Part shown: piece after piece, positions 40,929 through 49,219 of the stretch
How positions within the stretch are numbered: position 1 is the first letter of the stretch
Layout: every line of letters begins with the position of its first letter
NCBI GenBank assembly: GCA_046598395.1
Contig: JBKJIQ010000047.1
Span: 124,001-188,000, forward strand
DNA length: 64,000 nucleotides
Origin: JAENVU01 sp046598395
GTDB lineage: Bacteria; Actinomycetota; Acidimicrobiia; IMCC26256; JAENVU01
Direction: 5' to 3'
Position numbers and translations under genes: made by a program
The notes under the pieces: model-generated
The model's input: the letters and a program-made list of their open reading frames with translations, nothing else
Told to the model about the DNA's origin: nothing
Database searches by the model: none

Positions 40929-41830
40929 GCCGTGAAGCATTCGAAGCCGCGCTGGCGGGTGGCGCCATCGATACCGCGACGGGAATCCCGAAGTCGCGCG
41001 AGGAGATGTTCGAGTTCTACGAGTTCATCCGCAAGCAGACGCGCGACGCCGAGAGCAAGGCCGGTGAGGGTGGCCTCGAGTTTCCGGCGGGCTACATGTT
41101 CAAGGACCCGGTCCACATCGAGGCCGACGAGCTTGGCGACCCGGTGGAGTTCCTGCTCGCAGAGATGGATCGTCACGGCATCACCAAGGTGATCACCAAC
41201 GTCGACGACGGCGGCAACGGCGCACGCGCGGTGCGCGATTACCCCGACCGGTTCGCCGCGGGGATCGGGGTCGACCCGAACGAGGGCATGGAAGCCGTGC
41301 GGCGCATCTTGCGCGTTGCCGACGAGTTCGACCTGAAGTCGGTCGGCGCATTCCCCGCGGGCCTGTATCCGCAAGTCGCCGTCAACGACAAGAAGTTCTA
41401 TCCGATCTACGCGAAATGCGTGGAACTCGACATCGCCTTCGCCACCACCATCGGCGTGCCGGGCCCGCGCATTCCGTTCGCACCGCAGGACGTGGCACAC
41501 ATCGACGAAGTGTGCTGGTTCTTCCCCGACCTGCGATTCGTGATGCGCCACGGCGCCGAGCCATGGGCTGACCTCGCGGTGAAGCTCATGCTCAAGTGGC
41601 CGAACCTCTATTACTCCACCACCGCATTCGCACCGAAGTATTACCCGGAAGACATCATCAACTACGCCAACACGCGCGGTGCCGACAAGATCATATGGTC
41701 GGGCTACTTCCCGGCCGGGCTGAGCTACGACCGCATCTTCGCCGAGCTCCCTGAGGTCCCGTTCAAGGATCACGTCTGGCCGAAGTTCCTTCGCGAGAAC
41801 GCGATCAAAGCCTTCAAGCTGGATCAGTAG
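40925..41830 (+). CDS. Amidohydrolase-2-like protein, paralogue 3, metal ligands lost
   Basis: 301 aa from GTG 40925, a 4-base GTGA overlap with paralogue 2. It is recognisable by IDTATGIPKSREEMFEFYEFIRKQT, FPAGLYPQVAVNDKKFYPIYAK and RFVMRHGAEPWADLAVKLML. Strand 1 lacks HxH (DTATG), strand 5 lacks His (ATTIGVPG) and the final Asp is replaced (WSGYFPAG). The AMACR-like gene begins six bases downstream. Longer reading upstream in this frame is only a shadow of paralogue 2. Confidence 0.8.
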   Translation: MSREAFEAALAGGAIDTATGIPKSREEMFEFYEFIRKQTRDAESKAGEGGLEFPAGYMFKDPVHIEADELGDPVEFLLAEMDRHGITKVITNVDDGGNGARAVRDYPDRFAAGIGVDPNEGMEAVRRILRVADEFDLKSVGAFPAGLYPQVAVNDKKFYPIYAKCVELDIAFATTIGVPGPRIPFAPQDVAHIDEVCWFFPDLRFVMRHGAEPWADLAVKLMLKWPNLYYSTTAFAPKYYPEDIINYANTRGADKIIWSGYFPAGLSYDRIFAELPEVPFKDHVWPKFLRENAIKAFKLDQ

Positions 41831-41836
41831 GAACGC

Positions 41837-42991
41837 ATGGGACCACTCAACGGGATCAAGGTCATCGAGCTGCCGAACATCGGGCCTACCCAGTTCGCGG
41901 GAATGGCGTTGGCGGATCTCGGCGCCGAGGTGCTCCGACTCGACCGTGCAACGTCGGTCGCGAGCGGTGAAGGCACGATGCCCGCGTCGCCGTACGCGAG
42001 CCTCGACCGCAACCGTCGCAGTGTCGGCGTCGACCTCAAGCACCCCGACGGCGTTGCGACCGTCCTGCAGTTGTGTGAGACCGCCGACGTGCTCATCGAA
42101 GGTTTCCGGCCCGGCGTCTCCGAGCGGCTCGGCGTCGGCCCCAAGCAGTGCCGCGCCCGCAACCCTCGCCTGATCTACGGCCGCATGACCGGCTGGGGCC
42201 AGGACGGTCCACTCGCGCACGAAGTGGGCCACGACATCAACTACATCTCACTCGCCGGGGTGCTGGCCCACATCGGTCCGGCCGGTGGTCCTCCAGTTCC
42301 GCCGATCAATCTCATCGGCGACTTCGGCGGCGGCGGCTTGCTCCTCGCCTACGGAGTCCTCGCCGCCATCATCGAGCGGTCGACCTCCGGCGAGGGTCAG
42401 GTGATCGATGCGGCGATGGTGGACGGTTCCGCGATGTTGATGAGCGTCTTCGTCGGCCTCTCCGCGATGGGATTCTGGTCCGACGATCGCGGCACCAACC
42501 TGCTCGACGGTGGCGCGCACTTCTACGGCACGTACGAAACCTCGGACGCGAAGTGGATCTCCATCGCAAGCTACGAACCGCAGTTCTACGCCGCGCTCTG
42601 TGCCCTGCTGGTGCCGCTCGGAGTCGCGCTCGACCCGGCGACCCAGATGGACCAGAGCACATGGGTCCCGCTCAAGGAGCAGATGGCCGCGCTCTTCCAC
42701 ACTCGCACCCGCACTGACTGGACCAGCTTCTTCGCGGGTCACGACGTGTGCTTCGCTCCGGTGCTGACGATGAACGAAGCGCGCACCCATCCTCACAACG
42801 TGGAACGCCAGACGTTCATCGAGGTCGACGGCGCACCCCAACCCGCACCCGCGCCCCGTTTCTCACGGACACCCGGTTCAGTGCACCGCGCTCCGGTCGT
42901 GCCCGGAACCGACACCGATACCGCGCTCGTCGATTGGGGCATCAGTGCCGCTGACGTCGCCGCGCTGAAGGCTTCCGGTGCAGTCGCCTAG
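41837..42991 (+). CDS. CaiB/BaiF CoA-transferase, alpha-methylacyl-CoA racemase type
   Basis: 384 aa. The racemase acid/base pair is visible as His132 in VGHDINYISLAG and Asp162 in NLIGDFGGGG, as in AMACR/Mcr. The N-terminal GIKVIELPNIGPTQFAGMALADLGAEVLRLD is typical of family III CoA transferases. AMACR epimerises 2-methylacyl-CoAs so that branched chains and sterol side chains can enter beta-oxidation. It is coupled to the three amidohydrolase-like genes by a six-base gap and ends seven bases before the convergent cyclase gene. A CoA-transferase rather than racemase role cannot be excluded. Confidence 0.85.
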   Translation: MGPLNGIKVIELPNIGPTQFAGMALADLGAEVLRLDRATSVASGEGTMPASPYASLDRNRRSVGVDLKHPDGVATVLQLCETADVLIEGFRPGVSERLGVGPKQCRARNPRLIYGRMTGWGQDGPLAHEVGHDINYISLAGVLAHIGPAGGPPVPPINLIGDFGGGGLLLAYGVLAAIIERSTSGEGQVIDAAMVDGSAMLMSVFVGLSAMGFWSDDRGTNLLDGGAHFYGTYETSDAKWISIASYEPQFYAALCALLVPLGVALDPATQMDQSTWVPLKEQMAALFHTRTRTDWTSFFAGHDVCFAPVLTMNEARTHPHNVERQTFIEVDGAPQPAPAPRFSRTPGSVHRAPVVPGTDTDTALVDWGISAADVAALKASGAVA

Positions 42992-42998
42992 GGCCGAG

Positions 42999-44093
42999 TT
43001 AGCTGAGTGACCAGAGCGGAACGGGTTCGTCGAAGCCCTTCAACATGCGACGACCTGCGGGCTGGAAGTGCAGCTCGGCGTCCTCCTCGGCACCGACCAC
43101 GATCTCCTCGGTGACCAAGATTTCACCGGGGACTGCGATATCGCCGATGCGCGACGCCAGGTTGACAATCGGCCCGTAAAAGTCGCCACCGCGGGTGAGG
43201 AGTCCGCCGATCGCGAGACCGCCATGCGGTTGCACGTCGGATTTCGTGAACGCTTCACAGGCCGCGCTGGCGATGTGGCACGCCGCCGCCGCACCCACGG
43301 CGATGAACATCACCTCGTCACCGATGTGCTTCACGACCCGACCGTCGAAGTGGGTGACGATCTCATTCGCTTGGCGCTCGAACTCCTCGATCAGATCGGT
43401 GAGTTGCTGGTCGTCGAGTTGCTGGGCCAGTGGGGTGAACCCAACCAGGTCGATGAAACCAACGGCGAGCCGGCGCGACCCGAACGGGTTTTCCCGGTTG
43501 TAGGAATGGCGTGACCGACGGACCGCCGTCTCGATGTGCAACCGAAACAGTCCACCCATCGCGCGCGGCAGCATTTCGAGCGCGGATACCCCTGCGTAGT
43601 TCGCCTCGGCGAAGGTGATCTCATCCGCTTCGCTCTCGGCCAGCGGCGCCTCCACGTTCACCTGAAACAAGGTGATCGCAGCTTCCGCGACCCGCGCCAT
43701 TGCGTTCCCCATGACTCGGATGAGTTCCAGCACTGCGTCGCTCGTGAACAGTCCGGCGGCGGTCTTGAACAAGGCAAACGTTTCAAGATCGCTCTCGACA
43801 AAGGCCTGCTCCTGCCCCTCGGGGAGCGACGCACCGGCGGCGCGCAGAATCTCGTAGATCCGATCCTCGGACAGACCGACACGCTGGGCGAGATCCGCGA
43901 TCGGGAGTGGCGCGCCGGGACGGATCAGCGCGTCGCCCGCGGCAGAGGACAACGCGCCCACTTTGGCCGATCGCTGCATCTGCTCGATGGTGGTTCCGTG
44001 ATCCTCCATCCACTGCAACAACAGCCGCCGCTTCGCAGCACCCGGACTGTCCGGGTCGTACAGCCCCGCCCGTTCGTACGCCTGAAGATCCAT
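42999..44093 (-). CDS. Class III adenylate cyclase with Rv1264-like N-terminal regulatory domain
   Basis: 364 aa. Residues 1-195 match the adenylate-cyclase regulatory domain of Rv1264, a pH-responsive autoinhibitory helical domain. The catalytic domain (205-364) has metal-binding Asp215 (GFIDLVGFT) and Asp259 (KHIGDEVMF), purine-selecting Lys255, and the transition-state pair Asn311/Arg315 (VNLASR), consistent with active ATP cyclisation. No membrane helices are present. A TAGGGT box six bases before the ATG indicates leaderless transcription. It converges on the AMACR gene. cAMP-linked control of acyl-CoA use is plausible but inferred. Confidence 0.88.
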   Translation of the reverse strand: MDLQAYERAGLYDPDSPGAAKRRLLLQWMEDHGTTIEQMQRSAKVGALSSAAGDALIRPGAPLPIADLAQRVGLSEDRIYEILRAAGASLPEGQEQAFVESDLETFALFKTAAGLFTSDAVLELIRVMGNAMARVAEAAITLFQVNVEAPLAESEADEITFAEANYAGVSALEMLPRAMGGLFRLHIETAVRRSRHSYNRENPFGSRRLAVGFIDLVGFTPLAQQLDDQQLTDLIEEFERQANEIVTHFDGRVVKHIGDEVMFIAVGAAAACHIASAACEAFTKSDVQPHGGLAIGGLLTRGGDFYGPIVNLASRIGDIAVPGEILVTEEIVVGAEEDAELHFQPAGRRMLKGFDEPVPLWSLS

Positions 44094-44105
44094 GACCCGA
44101 CCCTA
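44094..44105 (-). promoter_or_regulatory. Leaderless -10 box TAGGGT-N6-ATG for the adenylate cyclase
   Basis: TAGGGT at 44105-44100 on the minus strand, six bases before the ATG at 44093. Confidence 0.45.
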
Positions 44106-44116
44106 GGCCGGAAAAT

Positions 44117-45742
44117 TCAGACGGCCGCGGCTGCTTCTTGCGCGTAGCGCTTGGCCCACGGGTAGTCGGGCTTGCCACTCGGTGCCCGCACGATCGCGTC
44201 CACGAGGAACACCTGCTTGGGCGCCTTGTACGGAGCGATGTGCTCCCGACAATGCGCCGCGAGTTCATCGACCGTCGGCGCTTTGCCCGGCCGCGGTTGG
44301 ACCACTGCGGTCACCCGCTCACCCCACCGCTCGTCGGTGACGCCGACCACGAGACAGTCGAAGACTTCCGGATGCGCTTTGAGCACGCCTTCCACCTCTT
44401 CGGGAAAAACCTTCTCGCCGCCCGTGTTGATCATGATCGAACCGCGTCCCAGCAACGTGACCAGTCCGTCGGCTTCCACCGTCGCGAAATCACCAGGGAT
44501 CGAGTAGCGCTGGCCATCGTGCTCGAAGAACACCTGCGCGCTGCGTTCGGGATCGTTGTAGTAGCCCAACGGAATGTTTCCGGTTCGGGCGATCCGCCCG
44601 ATCGCGCCGGAACCAGGGACGATCTGCACGTACTCCTCGTCCACCACGATCGAGTCGAGCGATGGCGCCACCGTGGCCGGGCCACCCCGGGGGATCTCGC
44701 CCTTGACCGCCACCTTGATGCCATTCATACCGGTCTCGGTCGCGCCCACGGAGTCGACGACAATCAGGGCCGGCATCCGCTCCATCAACTGGTCTTTGAT
44801 CGACTGGCTAAAGATCGCGGCACTCGAGCCAATCGACAGCAGCGACGAGAGATCGACCTTGTCATGCATCTCCTCGAGGCTGTCGGCGAGGGGACGCGCC
44901 ATCGCGTCACCCGTGATCCCCAGCACGTTGACCTTCTCAGCAGCAATCACTCGCCACGTCTGCTCGGCATCAAATCGCGGCGTCAACACCACCGTGTCTC
45001 CGGCGATGAGGCTCCGGATCGTGGTCACCTGACCGGCACCATGCATCATCGGTGCGATCGGGAAATTGATCAACGGACCGCCACCCGCTGCCACTTTCTC
45101 GGCGAGTACCCCCGGGTGCGCGAGTTTCTCATTGGAGTAGGCGTCGATTCCTCCGCAGAGCGCGTAGAAGATGTCTTCCTGGCGCCACATCACGCCCTTG
45201 GGCATCCCCGTAGTTCCGCCGGTGTAGATGACGTGGAGGTCATCGCCACTCCGTGGTCCAAAATCGCGGTCGGGCGAACCACTGGCGACTGCGGAGGCGT
45301 AGTCGGTGAACTCCAGCCCGCCCGTCGATGCTTCGCTGTCATCCTTGGCGATAATCACGTGCCGCAGCTTCGCCAGGTCGGCGCGGATCGCGGCGATACG
45401 CGGCGCGAACTCTTGTTGCGCCACGATCGCGACCAGATCCGCGTTCGTGCAGAGGTACTTCAACTCGTTCTCGATGTACCGGTAGTTGATGTTGATCGGC
45501 ACCGCGCGGATCTTGTACAACGCCATCATCGACTCGACCCACTCGATACCGTTGTAGGCGTAGATGCCCACGTGGTCCCCCGGACAGATTCCCGAGTCCT
45601 GCAGGTGATGGGCCAGCCGATTCGTCCGTGCTTCGAGTTCGCGGTAGGTGGCACGCGTATGGCCGACGACCACCACCGCCTCGCGATCGGGAGCCAGATC
45701 GACGATGGCCTCGAACATGTCGGCAAAGTTGCATTCCATCAA
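44117..45742 (-). CDS. Fatty-acyl-CoA synthetase (FadD-like)
   Basis: 541 aa ANL-superfamily enzyme. The ATP-binding P-loop reads YTGGTTGMPKG (173-183), the adenylate motif appears in GATETGMNG, and the C-terminal catalytic lysine is Lys524 in APSGKPDY. It activates a carboxylic acid to its CoA thioester through an acyl-AMP. The TetR/KstR-like regulator ends seven bases upstream on the same strand, so regulator and ligase form one operon. In steroid degraders this pairing is typical of side-chain or ring-fragment activation. Confidence 0.9.
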   Translation of the reverse strand: MMECNFADMFEAIVDLAPDREAVVVVGHTRATYRELEARTNRLAHHLQDSGICPGDHVGIYAYNGIEWVESMMALYKIRAVPININYRYIENELKYLCTNADLVAIVAQQEFAPRIAAIRADLAKLRHVIIAKDDSEASTGGLEFTDYASAVASGSPDRDFGPRSGDDLHVIYTGGTTGMPKGVMWRQEDIFYALCGGIDAYSNEKLAHPGVLAEKVAAGGGPLINFPIAPMMHGAGQVTTIRSLIAGDTVVLTPRFDAEQTWRVIAAEKVNVLGITGDAMARPLADSLEEMHDKVDLSSLLSIGSSAAIFSQSIKDQLMERMPALIVVDSVGATETGMNGIKVAVKGEIPRGGPATVAPSLDSIVVDEEYVQIVPGSGAIGRIARTGNIPLGYYNDPERSAQVFFEHDGQRYSIPGDFATVEADGLVTLLGRGSIMINTGGEKVFPEEVEGVLKAHPEVFDCLVVGVTDERWGERVTAVVQPRPGKAPTVDELAAHCREHIAPYKAPKQVFLVDAIVRAPSGKPDYPWAKRYAQEAAAAV

Positions 45743-45749
45743 GGTCCCC

Positions 45750-46343
45750 TTAGCTGTCAGTCATCAACATGCGGGCGGCGCGTTCCAGGTCATCGCCGAT
45801 CACTTCCGGTCCATCGACCCCACCGACCCAGCCGATCAGCGACGACAGCCACACCTGGCTGAGCACCCGCGCCACCGCTTGATCGCGCTCCGACGGGTCA
45901 CCCTCGTGCATCGCGCCAGTGATGATGGCCGTCATCGCTTCGCTGACCTGGGCTACGGCGTCGGATTCCTCGGGTCGTGCAGTCCCGAGGGCGCGCACCA
46001 TCGCCGCAGTGGCCTCGGGCCGGCGAGTCTGGGTCCGGGTGGCTCGACGCAACACATCGACCACTCGGTCCGCCGCCGTAGCGCCCGTTGGCGGGCGCTC
46101 CGCCAACAGCCCCCCCAACGCGCGCACCTGTTCCAGATTGGCCTCGAGCAGGAGCCGTTCCTTGCTATCGAAGTAGCGGTAGACCGTGCCGAGCGCAACG
46201 CCGGCTTCGGCGGCGACGTCTCGCATCTGCACCCCGTCGAACCCGCCGCCCGCGGCCAACTCGAGCGTCGCATCAATGACGCGCCGACGACGTGCTGCCT
46301 GACTGCGCGCCAAGGCACCCACTTCGATCTCCGGGCCGGTCAT
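45750..46343 (-). CDS. TetR-family repressor, KstR-like
   Basis: 197 aa. The N-terminal helix-turn-helix (MRDVAAEAGVALGTVYRYFDSKERLL) is classical TetR. The body, especially ARVLSQVWLSSLIGWVGG, closely follows the KstR cholesterol-catabolism regulator of mycobacteria. It would release DNA on binding a steroid-CoA or acyl-CoA effector. An inverted repeat with AGAAC-N2-GTTCT lies seven bases upstream of the ATG, matching the KstR operator core, so autoregulation is likely. The FadD gene follows directly. Confidence 0.82.
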   Translation of the reverse strand: MTGPEIEVGALARSQAARRRRVIDATLELAAGGGFDGVQMRDVAAEAGVALGTVYRYFDSKERLLLEANLEQVRALGGLLAERPPTGATAADRVVDVLRRATRTQTRRPEATAAMVRALGTARPEESDAVAQVSEAMTAIITGAMHEGDPSERDQAVARVLSQVWLSSLIGWVGGVDGPEVIGDDLERAARMLMTDS

Positions 46344-46350
46344 GACCGTA

Positions 46351-46366
46351 TGAGAACACGTTCTCA
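46351..46366. promoter_or_regulatory. KstR-type operator TGAGAAC-AC-GTTCTCA
   Basis: Seven-base perfect arms with a 2-base centre, containing AGAACNNGTTCT. This agrees with the KstR core (AAC-N2-GTT) though the outer T/A positions are G/C. It is seven bases upstream of the regulator start, placing a bound repressor over the promoter. Confidence 0.6.
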
Positions 46367-46419
46367 TTCCGAACCGCAACCCCGAACCGCAACCCCGGAC
46401 ATGCAACCCCGTCGAGGAA

Positions 46420-46914
46420 CTATCCGGAGTGCGGCCCGGCGATGAAGCGAGCCCGAGAATCTTCCACGGCCTGGTTTGCGGCCGCGGCGCCTTCCCAGCC
46501 CCGGGTCTCCACCGATTTCCCAGGCTCGACGTCCTTGTAGACCGCGAAGAAGTGTTCGATCTCCGCGAGCAGAAACGGCGGGAGGTCCGCCAGGTCGTGC
46601 ATCCCACTGGAGCGCGGATCACCGGCCGGGACACACAGGATCTTGGCGTCGGGTCCTGCCTCGTCAGACATCCAGAAGACGCCCACCGGACGTACTCGAA
46701 TGTGACAACCCGGGAACGTGGGCTCGTCGAGGAGCACCAAGACGTCGAGCGGATCCCCATCCTCCGCGAGCGTGTTGGGGACAAAGCCGTAGTCGGCCGG
46801 ATACTGGGTTGCGGTGAACAGCATGCGGTCCAGCCAGATCGCGCCCGTGTCGTGGTCCATCTCGTACTTGTTCCGTGAGCCACGGGGTATCTCAATGATC
46901 ACGTCGACGTCCAT
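46420..46914 (-). CDS. ppa: Inorganic pyrophosphatase
   Basis: 164 aa, usual length for family I. The signature EDGDPLDVLVL at 51-61 holds the metal-binding Asp52, Asp54 and Asp57; RGSRNKYEMD and PADYGFVP complete the active site. It hydrolyses pyrophosphate released by biosynthesis and by acyl-CoA ligation. ATG 46914 is the only start giving the normal family N-terminus; the frame is open upstream over the antisense MBL gene. It is upstream of the regulator on the same strand (76 bases away) and divergent from the sulfatase-like gene. Confidence 0.93.
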   Translation of the reverse strand: MDVDVIIEIPRGSRNKYEMDHDTGAIWLDRMLFTATQYPADYGFVPNTLAEDGDPLDVLVLLDEPTFPGCHIRVRPVGVFWMSDEAGPDAKILCVPAGDPRSSGMHDLADLPPFLLAEIEHFFAVYKDVEPGKSVETRGWEGAAAANQAVEDSRARFIAGPHSG

Positions 46915-46983
46915 GCGTCGAGTCTGCCCGATTCCACCGCATCCGTCGGGCCACTCGGATCCAGAACCTGCGAAGCTCTGCGG

Positions 46984-48270
46984 ATGACCGACATCCTCGA
47001 GCTGGCCGATCGTCTTTTCACCGGAGCGGAGATTCCGACGCCGGCCACCCTGTTCGGATGGAACGGCGAGCTCGTCGAGGTGGCTCCCGATACGGCATTC
47101 GTCGCCGCATTCTCGAACGTGGCCGCATTCTCCACCGCCGACGGCTTGGTACTCGCGGATACGAGCAGTTGGTTCGCGTGCAAGCAGGTCCACGCGTCAT
47201 TGCGGACTTGGCGCGACCAGCGGGTCGATACCGCCGTGTTCACCCACGGTCATACCGATCACTGTTTCGGTGTCGACCTTTACGAGGAAGCGGCACGCGT
47301 CAACGGGTGGTCGCCGCCGCGGGTCATCGCACACGAAGCAATCACCGCCCGCTTCGATCGATACGTCGAAACCCGCGGGTACAACGGGATCATCAACCAG
47401 CGCCAGTTTCAACTCGCGAGACCAACGTTCCCGACCAACTTTCGATATCCCGACGAGACGTTCCGCGACGACCTCGGCATCACCGTCGGCGGCGAGCTGT
47501 TCGAGCTTCATCACGACCGCGGCGAAACTGACGATCACGTGTGGATGTGGGCCCCTGCTCGCAAGGTGCTCTGCACCGGCGACCTCTTCATCTGGGCGGC
47601 ACCGAACTGTGGGAACCCCCAGAAAGTTCAGCGGTACGCCATCGAGTGGGCCCGCGCGCTCCGAAAGATGGCCGGTCTCGGCGCCGAGATTCTCTTACCC
47701 GGTCATGGCCTTCCGATCATGGGCGCCGATCGCATCAACCTGGCCCTCACCGACTCCGCGACGTTGCTCGAGCACCTCCATACCGAGACGATCAAGATGA
47801 TGAACGAAGGTGCTCGCCTCGACGACATCGTGCAGAGCGTGCGCGCCCCCGCTCACCTCCTCGACAAGCCGTACCTCGGGCCGATTTATGACGAACCGGA
47901 GTTTGTGGTGCGGAACATCTGGCGGCTGTTCGGCGGCTGGTACGACGGCGACCCGTCGCACCTCAAGCCGGCACCGGCCGCGGCGTTGGCCGGCGAAATC
48001 GCATCCCTCGCCGGCGGAGCGTCCAAGCTCGCGCAACGGGCACTGGTATTGGCCCAGGCCGGTGACCTCCGACTCGCCGGTCATCTCGCCGAACTCGCAT
48101 GTCAGGCCGACCCGTCTGATCCCAAGCTTCACACCGCCCGGGCCGAGGTCAACGGGGCGCGAGTCGCCGCGGAAGCATCAACGATGGCCAAAGGCATCTT
48201 TGCCTGGGCCGCAGCCGAGTCCGGGCGTCACCGCTTGGCGGAGCCCGTCGACCAAAACCCACTGACCTGA
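46984..48270 (+). CDS. MBL-fold alkyl-sulfatase-like hydrolase
   Basis: 428 aa. The metallo-beta-lactamase zinc motif is His88-G-His90-T-Asp92-His93; further ligands lie in HHDRGETDDH and CTGDLFIWAAPNCGNP. Residues about 290-410 (RLFGGWYDGDPSHLKPAPA) are the alkyl sulfatase dimerisation domain. The usual C-terminal SCP2-like domain of SdsA1/BDS1 is absent. It probably hydrolyses alkyl sulfates or a related ester; activity without the C-terminal domain is uncertain. It ends 16 bases before UbiA. Confidence 0.8.
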   Translation: MTDILELADRLFTGAEIPTPATLFGWNGELVEVAPDTAFVAAFSNVAAFSTADGLVLADTSSWFACKQVHASLRTWRDQRVDTAVFTHGHTDHCFGVDLYEEAARVNGWSPPRVIAHEAITARFDRYVETRGYNGIINQRQFQLARPTFPTNFRYPDETFRDDLGITVGGELFELHHDRGETDDHVWMWAPARKVLCTGDLFIWAAPNCGNPQKVQRYAIEWARALRKMAGLGAEILLPGHGLPIMGADRINLALTDSATLLEHLHTETIKMMNEGARLDDIVQSVRAPAHLLDKPYLGPIYDEPEFVVRNIWRLFGGWYDGDPSHLKPAPAAALAGEIASLAGGASKLAQRALVLAQAGDLRLAGHLAELACQADPSDPKLHTARAEVNGARVAAEASTMAKGIFAWAAAESGRHRLAEPVDQNPLT

Positions 48271-48274
48271 CGGG

Positions 48275-48286
48275 TACCATTCCCGA
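48275..48286 (+). promoter_or_regulatory. Leaderless -10 box TACCAT-N6-ATG for the UbiA/DprE operon
   Basis: TACCAT at 48275-48280, six bases before the ATG at 48287, directly after the sulfatase stop codon. It would give the DPA operon its own promoter. Confidence 0.45.
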
Positions 48287-49219
48287 ATGCCTGAATCTGC
48301 CCTCGTGACGACTGGGGCCACCGAAGATTCGGGCGAAAGCGTCCCCATGTCTCGCCTGGGCGGCCTCATTCGTACCGCAAGACCAAAGCAGTGGATGAAG
48401 AATGTTCTCGTCGTCGCGGCCCCGGCCGCCGCCGGCGTCCTCGGCCAGCGGTCCGTCATCTTTGATACGACCGTGGCGTTTGTTGCGTTCTGCTTCGCCG
48501 CGAGTGGGACGTACTTTCTCAACGACGCCCAAGACGTGGAAGCCGACCGTCGGCACGCCAAGAAGCGCTTCCGTCCGATCGCGGCAGGAGTCGTGTCGGT
48601 ACCGCTGGCCCGGATCGTGGGAATCATCCTGTTGGGATCAGGCGTGGGGATCGCGTTTCTCACCGGCTGGCGACTCCCGATCGTGATTGGCACCTACGTG
48701 GTCTTCACCACGACCTACTCGTTCTGGCTCAAGAACGTGGCGGTCATCGACCTTGGGATGGTGGCTGCCGGTTTCGTGCTGCGGCTCATTGCCGGCGCGG
48801 CGGCCGTCGACGTCCGCATTTCGGTCTGGTTCATCGTGGTCGGCAGCTTTGGGTCCCTCTTCATGGTTGCCGGCAAGCGCCACGCCGAACATCTCGAGCT
48901 CGGCAACGACCGGGCCGGACATCGCGCCACCCTGGATGAATACACAGTGGAGTACCTCGGCTACGTGCGTTCGGTCTCCACCGGCGTCGCACTCGTGGCG
49001 TATTGCCTCTGGGCATTCGACCCCGAGATTCACCACCAAGGCATCGTGCTGTTCGAAGTATCCATCGTGCCGTTTGTGCTTGCGTTTCTCCGGTACGCGC
49101 TCTTGATCGAACGGGGCGAAGGCGGCGCGCCGGAAGACTTGGTACTCGCCGACCGTCCGCTGCAGGTGCTGGGCGCGATGTGGGTCCTCATCGTGGCGAT
49201 CGGTTTGTATGTCGCTTGA
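48287..49219 (+). CDS. ubiA: UbiA-family decaprenyl-phosphate phosphoribosyltransferase
   Basis: 310 aa, about eight or nine transmembrane helices. The substrate-binding motif NDAQDVEADR (Asn79-Asp80-x2-Asp83-x3-Asp87) and YSFWLKNVAVIDLG follow the Rv3806c (DPPR synthase) pattern, and KKRFRPIAAGVVSV is shared with that protein. It should transfer 5-phosphoribose from PRPP to decaprenyl phosphate on the inner membrane. DprE1 overlaps its stop by 11 bases and DprE2 follows, which supports this role over quinone prenylation. Met21 is an alternative start. Confidence 0.85.
   Translation: MPESALVTTGATEDSGESVPMSRLGGLIRTARPKQWMKNVLVVAAPAAAGVLGQRSVIFDTTVAFVAFCFAASGTYFLNDAQDVEADRRHAKKRFRPIAAGVVSVPLARIVGIILLGSGVGIAFLTGWRLPIVIGTYVVFTTTYSFWLKNVAVIDLGMVAAGFVLRLIAGAAAVDVRISVWFIVVGSFGSLFMVAGKRHAEHLELGNDRAGHRATLDEYTVEYLGYVRSVSTGVALVAYCLWAFDPEIHHQGIVLFEVSIVPFVLAFLRYALLIERGEGGAPEDLVLADRPLQVLGAMWVLIVAIGLYVA

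Noticed and set aside
39134..41830. Possible assembly duplication of the amidohydrolase gene
   Set aside because: The three copies differ substantially in both protein and DNA and have different start contexts and overlaps, so they are true paralogues.
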